NCBI GenBank assembly: GCA_902566945.1
Contig: CACFKZ010000006.1
Location: 1-55,782 of the forward strand
DNA length: 55,782 nt
Direction: 5' to 3'
From: an uncultured Pelagibacteraceae bacterium
Lineage (GTDB): Bacteria; Pseudomonadota; Alphaproteobacteria; Pelagibacterales; Pelagibacteraceae
Shown: piece by piece, positions 7,965 to 17,339 of the stretch
How the letters are laid out: the number at the start of each line of letters is the position of its first letter
Numbering within the stretch: the stretch's first letter is position 1
The notes under the pieces: model-generated
What the model saw: the letters and a program-made list of their open reading frames with translations, nothing else
The model's database searches: none
What the model was told of the DNA's origin: nothing
Made by a program: the position numbers and the translations under genes

Positions 7965-9665
7965 ATGTATATTTTAAAAAGATACTTAAAGATTACAGAA
8001 ATCACTATATTTGTCATTGTTTTTATTTTTTTTTCCACACTGCAAGCTAGAAGCCTAGATAAATATAATAAAGCCAATAACATCGCTGGTTATTTTTCAG
8101 GAATTGTACTTCTAAACGAGAGCAAATATAGTGAGTCATATAAATACCTTAAATCATTGGACGGCCTTGAAAAAATACATTCTACCTTTTCTCTAAAATA
8201 TTTATATTCCTTAATCAATTCTGGAAATTTCAACGAAGCATATAATTTTTCAAAAAAATTGGAGAAAGAAAATAAAAAAAATTTCGAAAGCGATCTTGTA
8301 ATTGGTATTTATTATTTTAAAAATTCCAATTTTGAAACATCAAAAAAATATTTCGCAAGTGCTATAAATAGAAAATCTAGATCGATGTTAGATAGCTATA
8401 TGGCTAGTACTCTTTTTCTTTGGTCAAACATGAATAGCGAAAGACCAGAAGTCTCTATATCAAATCTTGATAAGTTAGATGATAGATTTGAAAATTTAAA
8501 AAGAATTCAGAATGTTTTTTTAAATTGTTTTTACAAAAATTCAAACACAGAAATTTTATTTAAAGATTTATTAATTGATAAAAAAACTGATTTTTCTAGG
8601 TATAATTATTTTTATGCAAAATACCTAAGCAGCATTGGAAAAATTGAAAAGGCAAAGAAAATTTTAAAAGAGTCTTTAATCAAACATCCAAGAAATTTAT
8701 TACTAAATCAATACTTAGTTGATTTAGAAAATTCAAAAAATAGTTTTAATTTTAGTTGTGAAAATGAAAAAGATGTAGTTGCAGAGTTAATGTACATTGC
8801 TGCTAATGCTTTATCATCTCAATCAATTTATCCTTCATCTAATTTCTACTTAAATTTAACGAAATATTTAAATAAAGATTTTCATGCTTACGATACTTTG
8901 CTGGCAGAAAATATGTATAAAATTAATGACTTTAAAAATTCAAAAAAAATTTATAAAAAATTAACTTACCATGGAGATACTTTAAGCTGGTATTCAAATA
9001 AACAAATAGCAAGAATTTTAATAAAAGAAGAAAAAAAAACAGATGCCCTTAATATTTTGAAAGACTCATATAACAAAGTTACTAGTAAAGGTATTTATGA
9101 AACTTTTGATTATGCAGAATTTTTAAAAAATAATGAGGAATTTGAAAAATCAATTATTTATTATTCTCAAATTTTAAATAATATAAATAGCAATCACCCC
9201 CTTTATCCAGATGTGACTGACGGAAGAGGAGTTGCTTATGAGAGAATAGGTAAATGGGATAAAGCCGAAAAAGATCTTTTAGCATCACTTGAGGCAAGCC
9301 CAGATCAAGCTTACGTGATAAATTATCTTGCTTATTCTTGGATTGAGCAAGGTATAAAAATTGAAAAATCTCTAGAAATGCTAGAGAAAGCAAACAAGTT
9401 AAGATCAAACGATCCATATATAATAGACTCACTTGGTTGGGCTTTATTCAAATTGAAAAGATTTAAAGAGTCGAAAGATTACCTTCAACTAGCAGTAAAA
9501 CTAATGCCCGCTGACCCTATAGTTAACGACCATTACGGTGACGTTCTTTGGAAAAACGGAAAAGAATTACAAGCTCGATATTATTGGAGCTACGTTTTAG
9601 GTCTTGAGGAGACCGAAAAAGATTTAAAAGATTTGGTGCAACAAAAATTAATAAAAGGCCTTTGA
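7965..9665 (+). CDS. Tetratricopeptide-repeat protein with N-terminal signal/anchor
   Basis: A 566-residue protein with a hydrophobic N-terminal segment (about residues 12-28) that is either a signal peptide or a membrane anchor, followed by helical repeats. The clearest TPR units are in the C-terminal half: GVAYERIGKWDKAEKDLLAS, NYLAYSWIEQG, IDSLGWALFKLKRFKESKDY and DHYGDVLWKNGKELQARYYW. Such proteins scaffold multiprotein complexes, usually at the envelope in this topology; the partner cannot be told from sequence. The stop is one base before the ispE start, so the two are co-transcribed, a frequent alphaproteobacterial pairing. No catalytic domain is visible. Confidence 0.85.
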   Translation: MYILKRYLKITEITIFVIVFIFFSTLQARSLDKYNKANNIAGYFSGIVLLNESKYSESYKYLKSLDGLEKIHSTFSLKYLYSLINSGNFNEAYNFSKKLEKENKKNFESDLVIGIYYFKNSNFETSKKYFASAINRKSRSMLDSYMASTLFLWSNMNSERPEVSISNLDKLDDRFENLKRIQNVFLNCFYKNSNTEILFKDLLIDKKTDFSRYNYFYAKYLSSIGKIEKAKKILKESLIKHPRNLLLNQYLVDLENSKNSFNFSCENEKDVVAELMYIAANALSSQSIYPSSNFYLNLTKYLNKDFHAYDTLLAENMYKINDFKNSKKIYKKLTYHGDTLSWYSNKQIARILIKEEKKTDALNILKDSYNKVTSKGIYETFDYAEFLKNNEEFEKSIIYYSQILNNINSNHPLYPDVTDGRGVAYERIGKWDKAEKDLLASLEASPDQAYVINYLAYSWIEQGIKIEKSLEMLEKANKLRSNDPYIIDSLGWALFKLKRFKESKDYLQLAVKLMPADPIVNDHYGDVLWKNGKELQARYYWSYVLGLEETEKDLKDLVQQKLIKGL

Positions 9666-9666
9666 A

Positions 9667-10506
9667 ATGGCACTTAAGTCTTTTGCAAAAATTAATCTTA
9701 CTTTGAATGTAAATAAAAAAACAAAAAATGGTTTACACGAAATTCAATCAATTTACTGCTTAGTAAACAAATTTGATACGATTTATATAAAAAAAAACCA
9801 AGATAAAAACTATGATAATATATCTTTTACAGGAACTTATTCAAAATATATTGATCGCTCTAAAAATTCTGTTAAAGCGATTCTGGATATACTAAGAAAT
9901 AACAAATTAATCTCTAATTATTACAATATAAAGATAAATAAAAGAATCCCAGTCTTTGGAGGGTTAGGAGGCGGAACTAGTAATGCGGCGATAATTTTTC
10001 AGCATTTAATTAAAAAAAAGATAAAAAAAGATTTACTTCAAAAAATTTCATCAAAAATTGGATCAGACTTTTTTCTCTTTTTTTACAACCAAGGATTTTT
10101 AAAAGATCTATCCACTGTCACAAAATTTGACCAATATTACCAATTAAATTTTTTGCTGATTTATCCAAAGATAAAATGTTCTACAATGAAAATTTATTCA
10201 AAAGTAAAAAAATATTCCAAAAAAGAAAGAGTTAAAATTGAAAGCTTAAAATCAAAGAAAAAATTTATAGACCACATAATAAAATCCAATAATGATTTAC
10301 AATCCATTGTTGAAAAAGAACACCCAATTATTCGTAGTTTACTCTTGGATATTTACAAAACCAAGGGGTGTTTTTTATCAAGAATGTCAGGATCTGGTTC
10401 GGTTTGTTACGGTTTATTTAATAACAATCGAAGTTCAAAAGCCGCACTTAAAAAGTTAAGAAAAAAATACCCTAAATTTTCATTTTCAATCGCAAAAACT
10501 ATTTAA
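9667..10506 (+). CDS. ispE: 4-diphosphocytidyl-2-C-methyl-D-erythritol kinase IspE
   Basis: IspE phosphorylates CDP-methylerythritol in the non-mevalonate isoprenoid pathway, supplying ubiquinone and undecaprenyl precursors. It is a GHMP kinase. The N-terminal AKINLTLNV segment carries the substrate-binding Lys-Asn pair, the glycine-rich ATP loop is PVFGGLGGGTSNAA (about residues 95-108), and the C-terminal GSGSVCYGLF matches GHMP motif 3. At 279 residues it has normal length. Loops between these motifs are Lys/Asn/Ile-rich, as elsewhere in the window. It lies one base downstream of the TPR gene and 34 bases before tRNA-Gln. Confidence 0.92.
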   Translation: MALKSFAKINLTLNVNKKTKNGLHEIQSIYCLVNKFDTIYIKKNQDKNYDNISFTGTYSKYIDRSKNSVKAILDILRNNKLISNYYNIKINKRIPVFGGLGGGTSNAAIIFQHLIKKKIKKDLLQKISSKIGSDFFLFFYNQGFLKDLSTVTKFDQYYQLNFLLIYPKIKCSTMKIYSKVKKYSKKERVKIESLKSKKKFIDHIIKSNNDLQSIVEKEHPIIRSLLLDIYKTKGCFLSRMSGSGSVCYGLFNNNRSSKAALKKLRKKYPKFSFSIAKTI

Positions 10507-10540
10507 ATTTATTTAATTATGATATATCAGTCATCATAAA

Positions 10541-10614
10541 TGGGGCATAGCCAAGCGGTAAGGCAGCGGTTTTTGATACCGCCATCCTAGGTTCGAATCC
10601 TAGTGCCCCAGCCA
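10541..10614 (+). tRNA. tRNA-Gln (TTG anticodon)
   Basis: A complete cloverleaf can be folded. The acceptor arm TGGGGCA pairs with TGCCCCA. The D-arm is AGCCAAGCGGTAAGGC. The anticodon stem GCGGT/ACCGC encloses the loop TTTTGAT with anticodon TTG, and the T-arm contains GGTTCGAATCC. The discriminator is G, and CCA is encoded (10612-10614). It lies between ispE and the gene for the CCA-adding enzyme, which starts only 8 bases after the tRNA end. Confidence 0.96.
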
Positions 10615-10621
10615 ATGATTT

Positions 10622-11884
10622 ATGCTCAGTTTAAGTTTAAACTTCATCGAAAAAATAAAAAGTACTTTTTTTCCATTCTATAAAAACAAAGAATTAAGAT
10701 TTATTTTTAAAAAATTGGAAGATGGATACTCTGAAGACAAAACAGCTGTGAGATTTGTAGGTGGCTGTGTGAGAAAATATCTTTCTAGGGAAAAGATAGA
10801 TGATATTGATGCAGCAACTATTCTTACATCAGAACAAATCAAGGAAAAATTGAAAAACACTAATCTAAAAATAATTGATACAGGTATTAAACATGGAACA
10901 GTTACTATATTATCAGATACTATAAAGATTGAGCTAACAACACTTCGAAAAGACCTTAAAAGCGACGGAAGGCATGCAGAAATTGAATACACAGACGACT
11001 GGCATTTAGACTCCGAGAGAAGAGATTTTACTATGAATGCAATTTATATGGATATTAATGGTAAAATTTTTGATCCTCAAAATGGAACCATTGATCTAAA
11101 AAATAAGAATGTGAAGTTTATAGGCGATCCACAAAAAAGGATTGAAGAAGATTATTTAAGAATAATAAGATTTATAAGATTCAAAGTAATGTACGATATC
11201 CAAGTAGAAAAAACTACAATTGATACTGTTAAACATAATTTAATCGGAATTAAAAAAATTTCTAAAGAAAGAATTTTAGACGAGCTACTTAAGATTTTGG
11301 AACTCCAAAGTTTTTTTAAAATAAACGAAAGCGAACATTTAAAAGAAATCTTTTTAATGATTTTCCCTGAGTTTTTATATTTAAACAGATTAGAAAGATT
11401 AAAGAAAATATGTAAATATTACAATATAAACAAAGAACTTTTACTAGCAGTTTTGCTTATTGATGATAAAAATAATGACGAATATTTTTCACATAAATAT
11501 AATGTTTCAAGCAAGATTAAAGAGACTTTAAAGAACTTATCTAGCAATCTTATAAAAGTTAAAAAAAATAAGAATTTTTTTGATAAAGACTTAATTAGAA
11601 ATATTTATTTTTATGGTAAAGAGCATTTAATAAGTTTAAGTATAATTAATTTTTCAATAAATTCTAAAATTAAAATAGATGAGTTTTCAAAAACTTTGAA
11701 TTTAGTATTAAAATCTAACATTCCAAAGCTTCATGTAAATGGGGAATATCTCAAGAAAAATGGAATGAAAGAAGGGGAGTCTTTAGGAAAAGTTTTAAAA
11801 AAAATTGAGAGTGAGTGGGTAAATAATAATTTTGAAATATCTAATGAGAGAATTAAAGATTTAATTAAAAATTATTCTTTGTAG
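10622..11884 (+). CDS. cca: CCA tRNA nucleotidyltransferase
   Basis: Adds or repairs the 3' CCA end of tRNAs. The nucleotidyltransferase domain has FVGGCVRKYL (about residues 44-53) followed by the metal-binding DxD in DDIDAAT. TTLRKD and RRDFTMNAIYMD are further conserved family motifs, the latter with the RRDF/TxN template elements of class II enzymes. A neck and tail of helical character follow, including RIIRFIRFKVMY. Length (420) is normal for alphaproteobacterial CCA enzymes, and no HD domain is evident. It follows tRNA-Gln immediately. It converges on greA with 3 bases between the stop codons, leaving no room for an intrinsic terminator. Confidence 0.92.
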   Translation: MLSLSLNFIEKIKSTFFPFYKNKELRFIFKKLEDGYSEDKTAVRFVGGCVRKYLSREKIDDIDAATILTSEQIKEKLKNTNLKIIDTGIKHGTVTILSDTIKIELTTLRKDLKSDGRHAEIEYTDDWHLDSERRDFTMNAIYMDINGKIFDPQNGTIDLKNKNVKFIGDPQKRIEEDYLRIIRFIRFKVMYDIQVEKTTIDTVKHNLIGIKKISKERILDELLKILELQSFFKINESEHLKEIFLMIFPEFLYLNRLERLKKICKYYNINKELLLAVLLIDDKNNDEYFSHKYNVSSKIKETLKNLSSNLIKVKKNKNFFDKDLIRNIYFYGKEHLISLSIINFSINSKIKIDEFSKTLNLVLKSNIPKLHVNGEYLKKNGMKEGESLGKVLKKIESEWVNNNFEISNERIKDLIKNYSL

Positions 11885-11887
11885 ATT

Positions 11888-12364
11888 TTAAATATATTCA
11901 ACTTTTACTATTTCAAAATTTCTTTCCCCAGAAGGGGTATTTACACTTATCATTTCACCCTCGTTCTTACCGATCAAAGCTTTTCCTATTGGACTTTTAA
12001 AAAAAATTAAGTTTTTCTTTATATCCGCCTCATCTTGTCCTACAAGTCTATAAGTAATATCTTTATTATTATCTAAATCTTGAACTTTTACTGTTGAACC
12101 AAAAATAACTTTTCCATCATTATCAATTTTTGTTACATCGATAACATTAGCTCTTGCTATCAAATCATTAATCGCAATTACACGACTTTCAATCAAAGCC
12201 TGTTGTTCTTTTGCGGCATGGTATTCAGCATTTTCTTTCAAGTCACCATGAGATCTTGCTTCAGCAATTGCTTCAACAATTTTTGGTCTTTGAATATTTT
12301 TTAAGTCTTCTAATTCATTTTTTAAATTTTGAAGGCCATTTAAAGTTATAGGTTCTTTTTCCAT
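11888..12364 (-). CDS. greA: Transcription elongation factor GreA
   Basis: GreA enters the secondary channel of backtracked RNA polymerase and stimulates transcript cleavage. The N-terminal coiled coil contains RPKIVEAIAEARSHGDLKENAEYHAAKEQQ, with the acidic tip residues of the Gre family. The C-terminal FKBP-like domain includes SPIGKALIGKNEGE and ends at FEIVKVEYI. With the ATG at 12364 the protein has 158 residues, exactly the E. coli length. An upstream GTG at 12376 would add four residues and overlap hemF, so I prefer the ATG. The stop of hemF lies 2 bases upstream, so the two are probably coupled. Confidence 0.95.
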   Translation of the reverse strand: MEKEPITLNGLQNLKNELEDLKNIQRPKIVEAIAEARSHGDLKENAEYHAAKEQQALIESRVIAINDLIARANVIDVTKIDNDGKVIFGSTVKVQDLDNNKDITYRLVGQDEADIKKNLIFFKSPIGKALIGKNEGEMISVNTPSGERNFEIVKVEYI

Positions 12365-12366
12365 AA

Positions 12367-13191
12367 TTATTTCCACTTAGCTTCAGGTGGTAGAGACATT
12401 AAAATTGAGTCTACGTTTCCTCCTGAATTCAAGCCGAACTTAGTTCCTCTATCATATAAAAGGTTAAACTCAATGTATCTTCCACGTTTAATAAACTGTT
12501 TTTCTTTTTCTTTTTTTGTCCATCTAGTCTTTTTTTTACGATTAATAATTTGTTGAGAGATATTTATAAAAGTTAAACCAAGCTCTCTTACAAATTTAAA
12601 ATTTTTATACCAGTCTCTCATTTCATAATCAAAAAATATGCCTCCTATTCCCCTAGCTTCTTTTCTATGCGGTAAATAAAAATAATTATCACACCATTTT
12701 TTATATTTCTTATAATTTTTTTTATTTTGCTTACAAATTTTTTTTAATTTATCATGAATAATTTTTTTCTCTTTATTGTCATTAAAACTTGGCGTGGCAT
12801 CCATTCCACCACCAAACCATTCTTTTGAAGTAACAATAAATCTCGTATTAAAATGAAGAGCAGGCATTTTTGGATTTCTCATGTGAGCAACGACTGATAC
12901 ACCAGAGGCCCAATACTTACCATTTTTTCCAGCTCCCAAAATATTTTTTCTAAATTGTTTAGGAAAAATTCCTGAAACTGTAGATTTGTTAACTCCAACT
13001 TTATCAAATATTTTTCCTCCTGATAAAATATATGATGTTCCTCCACCTTCCTTTTTATTTTTTTTGTTCCAATCTCTTCTTTTAAACTTAAATTTACTAC
13101 CTTCTATTACTTCAAATTCTTTGCAGATTTGACTTTGTAAATATGAAAACCAACTATCTGTAATTTTTTTTCTAAAATCAGATTTATTCAT
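12367..13191 (-). CDS. hemF: Oxygen-dependent coproporphyrinogen-III oxidase HemF
   Basis: Oxidatively decarboxylates coproporphyrinogen III to protoporphyrinogen IX in haem synthesis, using O2. Family landmarks are EGGGTSYILSGGKIFDKVGVN near the N-terminus, FHPRNP-type HMRNPKMPALHFNTRF, GGGMDATPSF, and KEARGIGGIFFDYE, followed by RGRYIEFNLLYDRGTKFGL. The length (274) fits the family. Use of the oxygen-dependent enzyme fits an obligately aerobic organism, in keeping with petABC nearby. It lies 9 bases downstream of trmL and 2 bases upstream of the greA ATG on the same strand. Confidence 0.95.
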   Translation of the reverse strand: MNKSDFRKKITDSWFSYLQSQICKEFEVIEGSKFKFKRRDWNKKNKKEGGGTSYILSGGKIFDKVGVNKSTVSGIFPKQFRKNILGAGKNGKYWASGVSVVAHMRNPKMPALHFNTRFIVTSKEWFGGGMDATPSFNDNKEKKIIHDKLKKICKQNKKNYKKYKKWCDNYFYLPHRKEARGIGGIFFDYEMRDWYKNFKFVRELGLTFINISQQIINRKKKTRWTKKEKEKQFIKRGRYIEFNLLYDRGTKFGLNSGGNVDSILMSLPPEAKWK

Positions 13192-13200
13192 TTAAAATTT

Positions 13201-13647
13201 TTATAATAAATTATTTTGCCTCAATGCTTCAGAGGCAATGATTGCAACGCTCATCCCTACATTGAGTGATCTAGTTTTTTTGTTCATTGGAATTTTTACT
13301 TTATTTTTTATAGTTTTATGTAAGTTTTCTGGCACACCGGAGCTTTCTCTTCCAAATAAAAGCATGTCATTCTTTTCGAATTTAAAATTATGATATAATT
13401 GTTTAGCCTTTGTTGTCATCAGAATTATTCTAGATTTTTTATATTTTTCTAAAAAGGTTTCGTAGTCATTATATCTAGAAATCCTACTTAAACCCATATA
13501 ATCCATAACCACTCTTTTAAATCTCTTATCACTTAGATTAAACCCACACGGCTCGATTATGTGTACATTCAAGTTTAAACACGCACTTAATCTAATAATC
13601 GCAGCTGTATTTTGAGGGATATCAGGTTTATAAAGAACTATGTGCAT
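13201..13647 (-). CDS. trmL: tRNA (cytidine/uridine-34 2'-O)-methyltransferase TrmL
   Basis: A SPOUT-class methyltransferase that 2'-O-methylates the wobble nucleotide of certain tRNA-Leu species. The knotted fold signatures are visible: IVLYKPDIPQNTAAIIRLSA at the N-terminus, LLFGRESSGVP (motif 2), and KIPMNKKTRSLNVGMSVAI (motif 3) at the C-terminus. The protein is a minimal 148-residue SPOUT domain without extra RNA-binding parts, as is usual for TrmL. It is the first gene of the minus-strand set trmL-hemF-greA and is divergent from petA across an 89-base region that must hold both promoters. Confidence 0.92.
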   Translation of the reverse strand: MHIVLYKPDIPQNTAAIIRLSACLNLNVHIIEPCGFNLSDKRFKRVVMDYMGLSRISRYNDYETFLEKYKKSRIILMTTKAKQLYHNFKFEKNDMLLFGRESSGVPENLHKTIKNKVKIPMNKKTRSLNVGMSVAIIASEALRQNNLL

Positions 13648-13736
13648 TAATTGAGCTTAATTTATGTGTCATTCTGACCCTAGAATTTTTTATGATATGG
13701 TTTTATTTAATAATTACATTATAAGCACTTACATAA

Positions 13737-14258
13737 ATGAGCAAAGAAGAAAAAAAAGTTAATAGAAGAGATTTTTTATTTACTGCGAGTTATACAGTTG
13801 GTGCTGTTGGAATAGGTGCAGTTATCTGGCCAATGATCGATCAAATGAACCCAGATAAAGCTCAACAAGCCCTGGCAACTACAGAAGTGGACATAAGCAG
13901 TATTGAACCAGGCAAATCAATCACTGTATTATGGAGAGGAAAACCAGTTTTTTTAAAAAGAAGGACTCCAGAGGAAATCGCTGAGGCTAGAGCAGTCAAC
14001 TTGGACGATTTGCCCGATCCTCAAAAAGATGAGGAAAGAGTAAAAGAGGGTAAAGATGAATGGTTAGTAATGTTAGGAGTCTGTACTCATCTTGGATGTG
14101 TTCCTTTAAAAGATAAAGGGGATTACAACGGATGGTTCTGTCCTTGTCACGGTTCTCATTATGATGTTTCAGGGAGAATTAGAAAAGGTCCAGCACCTAC
14201 TAACATGGAAATACCAAAATTTGAATTTGTAGACAATAATACAATAAAAATAGGATAA
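13737..14258 (+). CDS. petA: Ubiquinol-cytochrome c reductase Rieske iron-sulfur subunit
   Basis: The 2Fe-2S subunit of the cytochrome bc1 complex, which takes electrons from ubiquinol. It has an N-terminal Tat-type signal anchor: R10 and R11 in [10 protein letters not shown], then a single membrane helix (about 14-32). Cluster ligands are in CTHLGC (C116, H118, with the disulfide cysteine C121) and CPCHGSH (C135, H138, with disulfide cysteine C137). A GPAP turn follows. Length is 173 residues. It is the first gene of petABC, and the 89 bases upstream are the only available promoter region. Five bases separate it from petB. Confidence 0.97.
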   Translation: MSKEEKKVNRRDFLFTASYTVGAVGIGAVIWPMIDQMNPDKAQQALATTEVDISSIEPGKSITVLWRGKPVFLKRRTPEEIAEARAVNLDDLPDPQKDEERVKEGKDEWLVMLGVCTHLGCVPLKDKGDYNGWFCPCHGSHYDVSGRIRKGPAPTNMEIPKFEFVDNNTIKIG

Positions 14259-14263
14259 AAAAA

Positions 14264-15523
14264 ATGAGCGAACACGAATATACACCAAAGTCCAAAGCAG
14301 GTAAATGGTTCAACGATAGACTACCACTACTAACTCTTGGAGCACACCTTACAGATTATCCTACTCCAAAAAATTTAAACTATTGGTGGACATTTGGAGG
14401 AATTTTAACTTTTTGCTTAATCACTCAAATAGTTACAGGAATAGTTTTGGCTATGCATTACGTAGCACATGCAGATTTAGCTTTCGCAAGTGTAGAACAT
14501 ATTATGAGAGACGTAAATTATGGTTGGTTAATCAGATATATCCATAGTAATGGTGCATCCATGTTTTTTCTAGCAGTTTACATCCACATTTTTAGATCTT
14601 TATTTTATGGTTCCTACAAATCACCTAGAGAAGTGATTTGGATTATAGGTCTTTTAATTTATTTATTAATGATGGCAGCAGCTTTTATGGGTTATGTATT
14701 GCCTTGGGGTCAAATGAGTTTTTGGGGAGCAACCGTAATAACAAATTTATTTAGTGCAATTCCATTAGTTGGAGATAGTATCACTACTTGGTTATGGGGT
14801 GCCTATTCAGTTGATAATCCAACTTTAAACAGATTTTTTAGCTTACATTATTTAATCCCATTTTTAATTTTAGGTTTAGTAGTTTTACATATTTGGGCTT
14901 TACATGTTCCAGGTAATAACAACCCTGTAGGAATTGACATAAAGAAACCATCTAAAGATACAGTTCCTTTTCATCCTTATATAACAATTAAGGATGCTTT
15001 TGCTCTTTTAGTTTTTATGATTATTTTTGCAGGTTTCGTTTTCTTTACGCCTAATGTCTTAGGACATTCGGACAATTATATTCCAGCTAATCCCTTAGTA
15101 ACTCCTGCTCACATTGTTCCAGAGTGGTATCTGTTACCGTTTTATGCAATTTTAAGATCTGTGCCAGATAAATTAGGTGGTGTAATTTTAATGTTCAGTG
15201 CAATTTTTATTTTGTTTGTTTTACCTTGGTTAGACACATCAAAAGTTAGATCAGCTGTTTTTAGACCGATCTATAGACAATTTTTTTGGATATTAGTAAT
15301 AGACGTTTTAATGCTTGGTTATGTTGGCGCGATGCCAGCTGAAGGAATTTATTTAGTATTAGCCAGAGTAGGCACTATTTATTACTTCCTACATTTTATA
15401 GTAGTCATGCCTGTTGTCGGTTATTTAGAGAAAACCGATCCAATTCCTATGAGTATCTCTGAGCCAGTATTAACCGGGGTAGCAGAACCATCTATAGCTA
15501 GGAAGGTTAATGATAAAATCTAG
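14264..15523 (+). CDS. petB: Cytochrome b subunit of the bc1 complex
   Basis: The membrane core of complex III carrying hemes bL and bH and both quinone sites. It is a 419-residue polytopic protein of the long (undivided) bacterial/mitochondrial type. Heme-ligand histidines sit in the second and fourth membrane helices (for example [19 protein letters not shown] and [21 protein letters not shown]). The Qo-site motif PEWY is present in [15 protein letters not shown], and [17 protein letters not shown] marks the region near the Qo site. The extra C-terminal helix region ends in a short polar tail. Its 3' end overlaps petC by 14 bases, implying coupled translation. Confidence 0.98.
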   Translation: MSEHEYTPKSKAGKWFNDRLPLLTLGAHLTDYPTPKNLNYWWTFGGILTFCLITQIVTGIVLAMHYVAHADLAFASVEHIMRDVNYGWLIRYIHSNGASMFFLAVYIHIFRSLFYGSYKSPREVIWIIGLLIYLLMMAAAFMGYVLPWGQMSFWGATVITNLFSAIPLVGDSITTWLWGAYSVDNPTLNRFFSLHYLIPFLILGLVVLHIWALHVPGNNNPVGIDIKKPSKDTVPFHPYITIKDAFALLVFMIIFAGFVFFTPNVLGHSDNYIPANPLVTPAHIVPEWYLLPFYAILRSVPDKLGGVILMFSAIFILFVLPWLDTSKVRSAVFRPIYRQFFWILVIDVLMLGYVGAMPAEGIYLVLARVGTIYYFLHFIVVMPVVGYLEKTDPIPMSISEPVLTGVAEPSIARKVNDKI

Positions 15524-16292
15524 TTTAAGATTTGTTTTTTTAACCTTTTTATTATACATCTCATTTAAACCTTTAAATAGCGCCGAAATGGTTGATCCAA
15601 TTAAAGTGAATTGGAGCTTTAAAGGTTTAACAGGAACTTTTGATAGAGCATCATTGCAAAGAGGTTTTCAAGTTTATAAAGAAGTTTGCGCTTCCTGCCA
15701 CTCAATGCAATACCTCAGCTACAGAAATCTAGGGGAACCTGGTGGACCCGAGTTTTCAGAACAAGAAGTGAAAGCCATAGCAGCTAGTTTTGAGATAGAG
15801 GATGGGCCAGACTCTCAGGGTGAAATGTTTACTAGACCTGGCAGACCATCAGATAAATTCAAGAGCCCATACCCGAATGTTCAAGCAGCAACAGCCGCGA
15901 ACGGTGGAGCGTACCCACCTGATATGTCAGTTTTAGTTAAAGCAAGAAAAGGTGGAGCAAACTATATTTATTCAGTGCTAGTTGGTTATGAAGATCCACC
16001 ACCAGGTGTAGACCTAGATGATGGTGTTTATTACAATAAGTTCATGGTTGGTAATAAAATTAAAATGCCAAATAATTTAATGGATGGTCTAGTCGAATAT
16101 GCGGATGGAACAAAGTCAACAGTTGACCAAATGGCTAAAGATGTAACAACTTTTTTAGCATGGGCGGCTGAACCTGAACTTGAGGAAAGACACAAAACTG
16201 GAGTAAAGGTGATTATTTATTTGGTACTTTTGACAATCTTAGTTTACCTAAGTATGAAGAAAATATGGTCAAGGGTTGACACGGAAGTATAA
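15510..16292 (+). CDS. petC: Cytochrome c1 subunit of the bc1 complex
   Basis: The c-type heme subunit that passes electrons from the Rieske protein to soluble cytochrome c. A signal peptide covers about residues 1-24. The heme is attached at CASCH (C60, C63, H64), and the segments MQYLSYRNL and [12 protein letters not shown] are family landmarks. The sixth ligand Met is likely in [12 protein letters not shown]-terminal membrane helix ([20 protein letters not shown]) anchors the protein to the periplasmic face. The gene overlaps petB at its start and the convergent ychF by 24 bases at its end (16269-16292). Confidence 0.97.
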   Translation: MIKSSLRFVFLTFLLYISFKPLNSAEMVDPIKVNWSFKGLTGTFDRASLQRGFQVYKEVCASCHSMQYLSYRNLGEPGGPEFSEQEVKAIAASFEIEDGPDSQGEMFTRPGRPSDKFKSPYPNVQAATAANGGAYPPDMSVLVKARKGGANYIYSVLVGYEDPPPGVDLDDGVYYNKFMVGNKIKMPNNLMDGLVEYADGTKSTVDQMAKDVTTFLAWAAEPELEERHKTGVKVIIYLVLLTILVYLSMKKIWSRVDTEV

Positions 16293-17339
16293 AACATCTC
16301 CATCTTTCACAATATAATCTTTACCTTCGATTCTTAATTTACCATTTTCCTTACATTTTTCAGCACTGCCAAATTTAATAAAATCTTCACATGAAACCGC
16401 CTCAGCTCTGATAAAATTTTTTTCAAAGTCTGTATGAATCACACCCGCAGCTTTTGGTGCAGGTGTATTTTTCCTAACAGTCCAAGCTCTACTTTCTTCT
16501 GGTCCAGATGTAAAAAAAGTTTCCAATTCTAATAAATCATAACCTTCTTTGATAAGTTTATTAAGACCAGTTTTGTTCAACCCTATATCTTGCATAAAAG
16601 TTTCTTTCTCATTTTTATCTAGACCAGAAAGTTGATCTTCTATATCTGCACAAATATTAATAATTTTTTCATTAGGATACTTATTTTTTATCTGCTCGGT
16701 ATGAGAATTACCTTTAGTCAAATTCTCTTCGTCAACATTGCAAACTATAATTTTTGGTTTTATACTCAGTAAACCTAAATTAGATAGAAATTTCTCCTCT
16801 TCTATATTTTTAATTTTTATCTCTCCACCTTTAGAAAGAGTTGAAAAATTTTCTTCTAAAATCATTTTTTCTTTTTCATTTAGCAATTTTTTTTTACCCT
16901 TTTCCAGTTTTTTTTGAATGATATCTAAATCCGAGAGAATTATTTCAGTCTTAATTGTTTCTAAGTCTTCTGCTGGGTTAATATTTGGATTTACGTGTGT
17001 AATCTTTTCAGAATCAAAACATCTAACTAAATGTAAAATAGAATCAACTTCTCTTATATGTGATAAAAATTTATTACCTAAACCTTCTCCTTTAGAAGCT
17101 CCTTTGACTAAACCAGCAATATCAACAAATGTTATATTAGTATAAATTTTTTTTTTTGATTTCGATAGTTCGGTTAATTTATCAAGTCTTTCATCGATTA
17201 CATCAACAACGCCTACATTTGGATCAATTGTACAAAATGGGAAATTGGCTGCCTCAGCATTTTTAGATGCTGTAAGAGCATTGAATAAAGTTGACTTACC
17301 AACGTTTGGTAGCCCAACTATTCCACATTTAAATCCCAT
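16269..17339 (-). CDS. ychF: Redox-regulated GTPase/ATPase YchF
   Basis: A universally conserved Obg-family P-loop NTPase that prefers ATP (OLA1 type) and binds ribosomes. The G1 motif is GLPNVGKST (residues 8-16), and the G3 motif is FVDIAGLVKGASKGEG. The G4 position reads CNVDE, which differs from the canonical NKxD of true GTPases, as expected for YchF. A coiled-coil insertion lies in the middle, and the C-terminal TGS-like domain includes AWTVRKNTPAPKAAGVIHTDF. At 356 residues the length is normal. Its start overlaps the 3' end of pth by 11 bases. Confidence 0.96.
   Translation of the reverse strand: MGFKCGIVGLPNVGKSTLFNALTASKNAEAANFPFCTIDPNVGVVDVIDERLDKLTELSKSKKKIYTNITFVDIAGLVKGASKGEGLGNKFLSHIREVDSILHLVRCFDSEKITHVNPNINPAEDLETIKTEIILSDLDIIQKKLEKGKKKLLNEKEKMILEENFSTLSKGGEIKIKNIEEEKFLSNLGLLSIKPKIIVCNVDEENLTKGNSHTEQIKNKYPNEKIINICADIEDQLSGLDKNEKETFMQDIGLNKTGLNKLIKEGYDLLELETFFTSGPEESRAWTVRKNTPAPKAAGVIHTDFEKNFIRAEAVSCEDFIKFGSAEKCKENGKLRIEGKDYIVKDGDVLYFRVNP

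Noticed and set aside
10516-10537. Short inverted repeat TATGAT / ATCATA before tRNA-Gln
   Set aside because: Only 6 A/T-rich pairs with a 9-base spacer; more likely part of a tRNA promoter or chance.
13648-13736. Promoter for petABC
   Set aside because: The region must contain it, but candidate boxes (CTGACC and TATGAT) are only 11 bases apart, so I could not place a convincing promoter.
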